NCBI GenBank assembly: GCA_944388495.1 | Contig: CALXIZ010000083.1 | Coordinates: 1-39,095, forward strand | Source of the DNA: an uncultured Clostridia bacterium | Lineage (GTDB): Bacteria; Bacillota; Clostridia; Peptostreptococcales; Anaerovoracaceae | Reading direction: 5' to 3' | DNA length: 39,095 nt | Shown here: positions 33,179 through 39,095 of the stretch, piece after piece | How the letters are laid out: each line of letters starts with the position of its first letter | Numbering within the stretch: the first letter of the stretch is position 1 | Program-made: the position numbers and the translations under genes | Notes under the pieces: generated by a model | The model's database searches: none | Seen by the model: only the letters and a program-made list of their open reading frames with translations | Told to the model about the DNA's origin: nothing

Positions 33179-34017
33179 ATTTTTTCCTCCGTTTCTTTTT
33201 CCGGTTCAAGCCGGTCCAGAAAAAAGACGATCATCGCTTCGCTTTCCGGCATGCCCAGCATGCCCACCGAAGCTCTGGCACGTATATGAACCGTGCCCGT
33301 CATTCCCTCTTCTGTCTGTCCGCACCGTACCGCCGTTCCCGGAATATTCAGGGAGCCGTCTTTCTGTGCTGCGGCTTCCCTCCAGCCTCCGGAAGTACGG
33401 TACCACATTTTTTCGAGAATACCGCGCAGATGAAATCTCTTCTGCGGCCGGTACTTTATATTCTGCGGACAGAGCACAAAAAAGCTTTCCTCCGCTCTTT
33501 TCACCAGAATCGCAGGCTTGCGGAATCCGAGATCTCCCATGGAAAGCTCCCGGCTATCAGGCTTGCACACCTGAAAAAAGACGCGATACATTCCCGGATC
33601 CAGCTCCGACAGCACAGCGTCCTCCTGTTCCGCTTCCCCGCTGCGCTCCGTCCGTCTCCGTTTCCAGCTTTCCGTCATGGCATTCACCGTTTCCGGGAGA
33701 AGACTGACTACCATACGCCGCGCCTCCTGCTCCGCCAGCACCGGTGTCAGACCCAGATCCGACCCGAGCCACTCGGTCAATGTACTCAGAGACGGCAGCT
33801 TCGGCTCGATATATCTCCAGCCATCCTCTGTCAGCCGTATCTCCCCGCAGTTTCCTTTCTCAATCATCCCGCGCTTTTCCAGCGCCTCGCTGATGCTGAA
33901 AGCCGTCGGCTTGCTCACCTGAAACTGCTCCGCCGCCTCCGAAACGCCCTTGCCTCTTCCGTCCCGATCGGCAAACAGCAGCAGATATTCCTCCTGCCTC
34001 GATGTGAGTTTTTTCAT
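33175..34017 (-). CDS. DtxR-like regulator with an unknown C-terminal domain
   Basis: The 280-residue protein has a winged helix at 1-70 (VSEAAEQFQVSKPTAFSISEALEKRGMIEKGNCGEIRLTEDG) and a DtxR-like dimerisation helix pair at 76-115 (TEWLGSDLGLTPVLAEQEARRM). By eye, the usual metal ligands are missing: the C/E-x-x-E-H helix reads EARRMVVSLL, and the KHR histidine is replaced by serine or leucine. Residues 140-270 form a predicted mixed alpha/beta domain that I do not recognise, with Cys151, 183 and 232 and His196 and 244. It is first in the heme operon, with a 36-bp palindrome in its leader. It probably senses a signal linked to heme or iron by a non-standard route. Confidence 0.72.
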   Translation of the reverse strand: MKKLTSRQEEYLLLFADRDGRGKGVSEAAEQFQVSKPTAFSISEALEKRGMIEKGNCGEIRLTEDGWRYIEPKLPSLSTLTEWLGSDLGLTPVLAEQEARRMVVSLLPETVNAMTESWKRRRTERSGEAEQEDAVLSELDPGMYRVFFQVCKPDSRELSMGDLGFRKPAILVKRAEESFFVLCPQNIKYRPQKRFHLRGILEKMWYRTSGGWREAAAQKDGSLNIPGTAVRCGQTEEGMTGTVHIRARASVGMLGMPESEAMIVFFLDRLEPEKETEEKI

Positions 34018-34074
34018 CGGAATCCGTTCCTTTCTCTGCTCTGTCCGAAAAAACGATACAGATGGAAATCGCTC

Positions 34075-34110
34075 TTCATACCAGGTTAGTTTTTACTAAC
34101 CAAGTATGAA
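34075..34110. promoter_or_regulatory. 36-bp palindrome, probable operator of the heme operon
   Basis: Arms of 16 bp (34075-34090 and 34095-34110) match at 14 positions around a TTTT centre; the core is GGTTAGT-TTTT-ACTAACC. The GGTTAG/CTAACC half-sites recall the DtxR-box half-sites, but with wider spacing. It lies in the leader about 58 nt before the regulator start. No T-run follows on the transcribed strand, so it is not a terminator. Confidence 0.7.
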
Positions 34111-34169
34111 AAAAACAGGCAGAGATCTGCACTCTGTCTTTCTTTCACCTTCTGCCGTTTTCTGTTTTT

Positions 34170-34198
34170 ACTATACCCGCACTATCATTACATGTCAA
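34170..34198 (-). promoter_or_regulatory. Sigma-A promoter of the heme operon
   Basis: The minus strand has perfect TTGACA (34193-34198), a 17-nt spacer and TATAGT (34170-34175). The start point would be near 34163, with the palindrome 50-90 nt downstream. Confidence 0.82.
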
Positions 34199-34229
34199 TA
34201 TTAATGCATATTTTCATATTTTATATAGT

Positions 34230-34244
34230 TGATAAAAATTATCT
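34230..34244. promoter_or_regulatory. Possible Fur-like box
   Basis: TGATAAAAATTATCT matches the 7-1-7 Fur/PerR-type consensus TGATAAT-N-ATTATCA at 12 of 14 positions. It is 32 bp upstream of the -35 box, inside an AT-rich tract where chance matches are common. Confidence 0.3.
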
Positions 34245-34312
34245 ATTATTTTTAATTATATGTAGTATTTTCATTTTTCTGTTTTTCGTGCCTTATCTCC
34301 TATCCTGCCGGA

Positions 34313-34349
34313 TTAAAAAAACTGCCGGAGAAACAGATCTCCGGCAGTT
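34313..34349 (-). terminator. Terminator of the giant NEAT-SLH gene
   Basis: A 12-bp GC-rich stem (34319-34330 with 34338-34349) is followed on the minus strand by a run of seven or more T. It lies 21 nt beyond the stop codon and separates the receptor from the regulator-led operon. Confidence 0.88.
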
Positions 34350-34369
34350 TCTGCCTCAGAAATATCGGC

Positions 34370-37300
34370 CTACAGGGAATACCCCTGCATGAAGCGTGCG
34401 AGCAGTGTCGCCACTTCCGCTCTCGTCGCCGTCTCCTTCGGAGCGAATGTGCCGTCTCCCATGCCTTCAATCAGACCGACGGACGCCATAGCTGCCACCG
34501 CTTCCTTCGCGTAGCCGCTGATCTCATCGCTGTCCGTGAAAGTGACGGCTTCCCCTTCCGTCAGCTCAATCTCCGCAAACTCCGCGTAACGGCTGAGAAG
34601 CGCCGCCATCTCCTGTCGGGTGATGGCACGGTCAGGATCGAAGGTCGTCTCACTCGTACCTGTCACGATGCCGTTTTCCGCAGCCCATGCCACATACGGC
34701 GCATACCAGGAATCCGCCGCTACGTCTTCAAAGCGAGTGACGCCGTCCGATGCACTGACACCTGCCAGACGGCCGATCGCTGTGACAAACATGCTTCTCG
34801 TCATGGACGTATCCGGACTGAATTCCGTGTCGCTGACACCGTTGAACAGTCCTCGCTCCACGACGAAATCCACGTATTCCTCTGCCCAGTGATCCTTCAT
34901 GTCAGTGAAATCCCCGCCGGCTTCCTCTGCAGGAGGTACTTCCTGTCCGTCCGCGCCGACGACGGCGAAGAGTCCCAGGCTGCTGGTATTGATTACATAG
35001 TATCCGTCTTTTGCCTCGCCCTTAAGCAGCGTCTTTGAACCGCTGTCGCTGATGCGGTAAACCGTCACCGCATCTTTTCCGCTGTAAGGGAAAGAAAGTG
35101 TCACGGAGCCCTGCGGCGCCGTTACGGTACTGCCGACTTTCGTCTCGATTTTATACAGAGACCACTCGCCTTCGATGCCCTCCATCGCTTTGGCCGCTGT
35201 ATCGTAATCCTTTCCTGAGCTCAGCACAGAAACGTTCAGCTTCGCCGTATTGCTGAGACGTTCCGTGTTCGTCTCAAGCCGGATACCCGTCTGTTTGTCA
35301 ACCAGGGCGATATCTTCGATTTTTTCGCCCGTGATACTGCTGGTGCCCGCGCCTGTCTCATCATTGGAATCCAGCGCCGATTCCCCCGTCTTCGAAGCGG
35401 TATTCCAGGTAAATCTCAGGCGCGCACTGAGCGTCTCGCCTACCGCGCTGTCCATCGGTGTATCAGGAACCTTAAATGTCACATCGACATAGGTCACGGA
35501 ACCTGACGAGGAAGGCTGTCCTTCCCGCGGCATATCAAACTGTATCCGTTTGATATATTCATACTCATTGCCCGCCGGCTCTGTCGTCACTGTTCCTTTT
35601 TCCAGGATCCGGATATTGGAAGCATCCGGTATATCAAATTCGACGATCGCGCTGTGATACTGATCCACATCGACAGGATTCGTCGCGATCTGCACTGCGG
35701 TGATTTCTCCGTCTTCCACTCTGACCAGAGCGCGGTCGTTGTTCGAAAATGCCACGTTGCCCATGGAGGCTTCATTGGCTGCCGTCTTCCAGAGATCCAC
35801 ATCGACATAATAATATCCGTCGCTCAGGAAAAATTCCTCTTCTTCCTGAGGAGTATCCTGTTCTGTTCCGCCTCCCTGGGAACCTCCTCCGGATCCTCCG
35901 CTTCCGCCGCCGGAGCCTCCTCCCGGATTTTCCTCTGAGCTCTCTGTCTTAAAGGAAACAGAGACGTCGATGTCGCCGTCGACCAGAACTGCTGCGGTAT
36001 CTGAAGATCCGGAAGCATCTCCGCTCCAGGAATCGATGATGTGGCCGTCCGAAGGCTCTGCTGTAAAGAGAACCGTCTTTCCTCCTTCTATGGAGTCGCC
36101 GGAACGTATCTCTTCTCCGTCAACGGAAGCTTTTATCGTACCGCCGCCTCCGGAAACGGCAAAGGTGACTTTTCCGTCCGCTTCTTCACCGGTAGCCTTT
36201 TTCATAAAGTGAACAGAGACATTCAGATCACCGGAAATTACTGTCCTTACCGGATTTCCGGAGCCGGAAATTCCGCTCCAGCTGCTGATCTCATGTGCTG
36301 CATCAGGTGTCGCGGTGAAAACGACTTCTTTTCCGTATTCGACTTCATCTCCGCTTTCGATAGCAACACCGTCTACCATCGCCGTCAGTGTACCGCCATC
36401 TCCGGCCGAGAAGGTTACTGTCCCGGTCTGATATCCGCTTCCTGTGCTCTGTCCCATTTCGGCGAGAGCAAAATATCCGAAGGAATCCGTCTCGAAGACG
36501 AAAAATCCGTCTTTATCCATCGCGCCGCCGGAAATCTCCTGAGGACGCGAATTCGAAAGATTTTCAAGATAGTATACTGTCAGTCTGTCACGGTTCCATC
36601 CTTCCGGAACGTAAATCTTAACCGTGACGCTGCCGTCAGTCTGTACAGAGGATCCGTTTTCATCAATCACAGAAACAGTATACGGAATAAAATCCTCAAT
36701 ATCATAAGCTCCGAGCTTGTTTGCCATCGCGACATAATTTATCGTCGTCGTCATTCCAGCCTTCAGAGCGGCATTTGCAGGCACTGTTCCGGAAGCCGCC
36801 TCCGCAAAAACGCCGGCATTGAGAGTATCGGTCAGATAATCCGGGCTGATTCCCACATATCCGCTGCCGCTCACAAGACCGTCCGCCGCATTCTGCAGAG
36901 CTTTCTCCGCCGCATCCAGCTCATCCTGTTCCGCATTTTCCTGATAGCGCGCCGCATACGCCGCTGTCAGCGCGACACGCAGATCATTCAGGCTTGCTGC
37001 TGTGTAATGGTCTGCCTTTTTTAGCAGAGTTTCCGCATCCGCGATCGCTTCTGCAACACCCGCGCGGTTCACGCCGCTGTCGACGACATTGCCCTCGTCA
37101 TCCAGCTTCTGAATCTGACTGTAGTCGATCTTAAGCAGAGCATTCTGAGCTCCGGAGTCTCCTCCCATGGCATCGACGGACACGCGGATATAGATCGTCT
37201 CATATCCGTCCTGCGTCGAAACATACGGCATGGTAAATGTCACCGTGCCGGGATACTGAGAGCGGTCGTCCGGATTTTCCGGATCGGAATCCATCGGGAT

Positions 37301-39095
37301 CTGTTCTCCCGGATTCTCTTCGTTTACGGTATAATAGCCGCTCAGATTCATCAGTGTCATTCCTGTGACATTATATGCATTGTCAGCTGCAGTTTCAGGA
37401 TCCGCTCCCTGATACAGCCATGCGCGCAGGAGATGTCCCCACTGATCGAAGGACTCCAGATATTTCGGTTTAAAGGTCAGCTGCATCGCCGCTGTGCCGT
37501 CATCTCCGACTGTGATCAGCGCATCCGGCTCCACCGCGTCGTTTGCCATGGAATCCTGAGACGGAGTCGCCGCATTCTTTATGCTGATCGGCACGGTATA
37601 CTTTCCTGCCTCGAGATTGTCGACATCGATGCCTTCATCTTCCGGCGTCACACGCACCAGCGATGCAAAAGCTTCTCTCAGTACAGAGGATGCCATCTCT
37701 ATCGTGTCTGCCGCAGGATCTCCGTCGGCAAAATCCAGATAAGTCTGTGCCGCGGCAATCGCTTCCGAAAGTCCTTCTACCGACTGATAGGTACCGTCAT
37801 TTGTCGCTACGATCTCCTCTGCTACTTTCATCAGAGCATCCAGAGCCGTCCGGTCAGCCGTCACCGGTCCTTCAGAAGACGCTTCCAGCGAACAGAGTAC
37901 GGAGACCATGGCTCCCACACCGTCGGAGCTGATTTCCTTCTCCTCCAGAGCAGACTCCGCAGCCTGAAGGATGACATTTTCACCGGCGGAAGCTCCGAGT
38001 TTCGCCTTTGCTGCCTCGACTGCAGCCCGCAGAGCAGCAAATTCCGCCTCCGACGCCGGTTCGAAAACTACCGCATCCCCGCCGGAGCCCGATCCGAGAG
38101 GGACGAGAGATGCGATACGCGCCTCCAGTTCGGCTGCCAGCTCATCGATTTCCTCCTGAGAAGGCAGCGGCGGCGTATCCGGAAGAGCCCTCATTTCACG
38201 AGCCTCTGCCAGTTTATCGTACATATACCGGTAACTGGACGCAGTATACTGACTCTTTCTGACAGCTTCCGCAGCTTCGATCTGCGCATCGAGCGCTGAC
38301 CAGTCCATATCAACGACCAAAGCATCGTGCGCTGCCTCTAACGCGCTGATCTGCTCCAGAATTTCCGCCAGTGTGGACTCCTGATTGTCCGCTACGGCAG
38401 ATGCCGTCTCGATAGCTTCTGTCAGCGCCGCAAAGGAAGTTTCCGTATAGCTGTCGCTGTTCACATTCTGCGCTTTCTGAATCGCATCCTTCAGCTCCTC
38501 AAGCTTTGTTTCCTTCTGATCGGAAAGGGCCTCTTCCATCGCATTCAGAGCGGCTGTCAGTTCTTCCTGCGTCGCCACGGGATCATCATAGACAGCCTTC
38601 TGCTCCGCATATGTCGTATCCGCTTTCTCACCTGCCAGCGTCAGCAGTTCACCCAGCTCGGCGCGGCCGGTGACCGGAGTCATAGGATAATCCGGAATCT
38701 GATTCCAGGCCAGAGAAAAATATGACCCTTCCGCTCCGGTTCGAATTGTAACCGTTTGGGAAGATGTAACATAGTTATGAGCTGTAAGTCCGATTGACGT
38801 CAATCCTGTAGTTGTTTTCGGATTCGATAGTTTTATTATAGTAGCACATGTTACCGTTCCACTATCCGCTCCCTGTATATTACCTGGTAATTCTTTCGTC
38901 TCAATAACAACTACATCCTCTGTAGCATCTTTTGTTATATCATCACTAAACAGATTGCCCGCAGGTGAATATTTTAAACTATACTCCGTTGAACCCGATT
39001 TTCCTTCTGCTGTAAAGGCAATCGGAAGAACCTTAGTCGCTGAATCCTTAACTGTCAAATACAGTGCTGTAACATCCCCGTCTTCTATTACGGCT
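34370..39095 (-). CDS. Giant NEAT/FIVAR/SLH surface heme receptor (5' part beyond window)
   Basis: At least 1574 residues are visible; the frame is still open at the right edge, so the N-terminus is outside. Approximate nucleotide order: possible partial NEAT or Ig-like domain (39095-38680); FIVAR-like helical repeats (38670-37650); NEAT1 (37620-37110) with SMAN and YETIY; another helical repeat (37075-36865); a beta domain ending SFGYFALAE (36740-36455); two InlB-like repeats (36425-36200, 36175-35950); Gly-rich linker; NEAT2 (35835-35400) with SMGN but no YxxxY; a second beta domain ending SLGLFAVVG; three SLH repeats (34910-34390). It should capture heme or hemoproteins at the S-layer. NEAT1 looks heme-binding; NEAT2 may bind the protein ligand. 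Its own terminator follows. Confidence 0.82.
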   Translation of the reverse strand, partial: AVIEDGDVTALYLTVKDSATKVLPIAFTAEGKSGSTEYSLKYSPAGNLFSDDITKDATEDVVVIETKELPGNIQGADSGTVTCATIIKLSNPKTTTGLTSIGLTAHNYVTSSQTVTIRTGAEGSYFSLAWNQIPDYPMTPVTGRAELGELLTLAGEKADTTYAEQKAVYDDPVATQEELTAALNAMEEALSDQKETKLEELKDAIQKAQNVNSDSYTETSFAALTEAIETASAVADNQESTLAEILEQISALEAAHDALVVDMDWSALDAQIEAAEAVRKSQYTASSYRYMYDKLAEAREMRALPDTPPLPSQEEIDELAAELEARIASLVPLGSGSGGDAVVFEPASEAEFAALRAAVEAAKAKLGASAGENVILQAAESALEEKEISSDGVGAMVSVLCSLEASSEGPVTADRTALDALMKVAEEIVATNDGTYQSVEGLSEAIAAAQTYLDFADGDPAADTIEMASSVLREAFASLVRVTPEDEGIDVDNLEAGKYTVPISIKNAATPSQDSMANDAVEPDALITVGDDGTAAMQLTFKPKYLESFDQWGHLLRAWLYQGADPETAADNAYNVTGMTLMNLSGYYTVNEENPGEQIPMDSDPENPDDRSQYPGTVTFTMPYVSTQDGYETIYIRVSVDAMGGDSGAQNALLKIDYSQIQKLDDEGNVVDSGVNRAGVAEAIADAETLLKKADHYTAASLNDLRVALTAAYAARYQENAEQDELDAAEKALQNAADGLVSGSGYVGISPDYLTDTLNAGVFAEAASGTVPANAALKAGMTTTINYVAMANKLGAYDIEDFIPYTVSVIDENGSSVQTDGSVTVKIYVPEGWNRDRLTVYYLENLSNSRPQEISGGAMDKDGFFVFETDSFGYFALAEMGQSTGSGYQTGTVTFSAGDGGTLTAMVDGVAIESGDEVEYGKEVVFTATPDAAHEISSWSGISGSGNPVRTVISGDLNVSVHFMKKATGEEADGKVTFAVSGGGGTIKASVDGEEIRSGDSIEGGKTVLFTAEPSDGHIIDSWSGDASGSSDTAAVLVDGDIDVSVSFKTESSEENPGGGSGGGSGGSGGGSQGGGTEQDTPQEEEEFFLSDGYYYVDVDLWKTAANEASMGNVAFSNNDRALVRVEDGEITAVQIATNPVDVDQYHSAIVEFDIPDASNIRILEKGTVTTEPAGNEYEYIKRIQFDMPREGQPSSSGSVTYVDVTFKVPDTPMDSAVGETLSARLRFTWNTASKTGESALDSNDETGAGTSSITGEKIEDIALVDKQTGIRLETNTERLSNTAKLNVSVLSSGKDYDTAAKAMEGIEGEWSLYKIETKVGSTVTAPQGSVTLSFPYSGKDAVTVYRISDSGSKTLLKGEAKDGYYVINTSSLGLFAVVGADGQEVPPAEEAGGDFTDMKDHWAEEYVDFVVERGLFNGVSDTEFSPDTSMTRSMFVTAIGRLAGVSASDGVTRFEDVAADSWYAPYVAWAAENGIVTGTSETTFDPDRAITRQEMAALLSRYAEFAEIELTEGEAVTFTDSDEISGYAKEAVAAMASVGLIEGMGDGTFAPKETATRAEVATLLARFMQGYSL

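Larger units (their letters stand above)
34018..34369. other. Intergenic control region of the heme operon
   Basis: This 352-bp gap holds, in transcription order on the minus strand, the terminator of the giant NEAT gene (34313-34349), a very AT-rich stretch (about 34195-34312), a Fur-like box (34230-34244), a sigma-A promoter (34170-34198), a leader of about 145 nt and the palindrome at 34075-34110. The AT-rich block contrasts with the GC-rich flanks and could act as an UP element. Confidence 0.7.

Noticed and set aside
34192-34392. 66-codon hydrophobic plus-strand frame
   Set aside because: It has no ribosome site, starts in the heme-operon promoter and runs through the NEAT terminator and gene end. 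Hydrophobicity follows from the AT-rich stretch.

Overview
The window looks like a chromosomal segment of an endospore-forming Bacillota (Clostridia-type) with moderately high GC. The evidence is a SpoVT regulator, a SpoVB-type flippase, a CwlJ/GerQ spore-germination pair, HU and RqcP in a Bacillus-yabO-like neighbourhood, good AGGAGG ribosome sites, and S-layer-homology (SLH) anchored exoproteins. I see no rRNA, tRNA, CRISPR array, transposase or phage genes.

Layout. 1-4.8 kb: housekeeping and sporulation block, with rqcP, hup, a spoVB-like flippase gene and mtaD on the minus strand and spoVT on the plus strand. 4.8-8.8 kb: minus-strand telA-trkA-trkH operon (toxic-anion resistance protein plus two-part potassium uptake). 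9.0-10.0 kb: plus-strand cwlJ-gerQ pair behind a sigma-E-like promoter. 10.0-12.5 kb: minus-strand YtrA-type GntR regulator, ABC ATPase, ABC permease and a 59-residue membrane protein; the promoter overlaps a symmetric four-half-site operator. 12.6-17.5 kb: minus-strand operon cca, thiN, a CpsB/YwqE-type PHP phosphatase and a secreted GHL10 glycosidase-like protein with three SLH repeats. 17.6-22.4 kb: plus-strand type III-like restriction-modification pair (mod-res), bounded by minus-strand genes. 22.4-24.4 kb: YgiQ-family radical SAM gene.

24.5-39.1 kb is the most interesting part: a heme-acquisition locus on the minus strand. It starts with a very large surface protein (cut by the right edge) carrying NEAT domains, FIVAR-like helices, InlB-like repeats and an SLH anchor. 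After its terminator comes a new promoter and a nine-gene tightly spaced operon: a DtxR-like regulator with a fused unknown domain; an SLH-anchored Shp-type heme protein; a membrane-anchored Shp-type heme protein; an IsdE-like heme lipoprotein; a FecCD permease; its ATPase; a DUF454 membrane protein; and a CydD/CydC-like heterodimeric ABC exporter. The order suggests a relay: heme captured at the S-layer by NEAT, passed through two bis-methionine Shp domains of decreasing distance from the membrane, then to IsdE and the importer. The CydDC-like pair could handle heme or thiols on the inside.

The locus appears to be controlled by a 36-bp palindrome in the leader of the regulator gene. The regulator seems to have lost the usual DtxR metal ligands, so its signal may not be free metal. 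All assignments come from reading motifs by eye; no database search was run.
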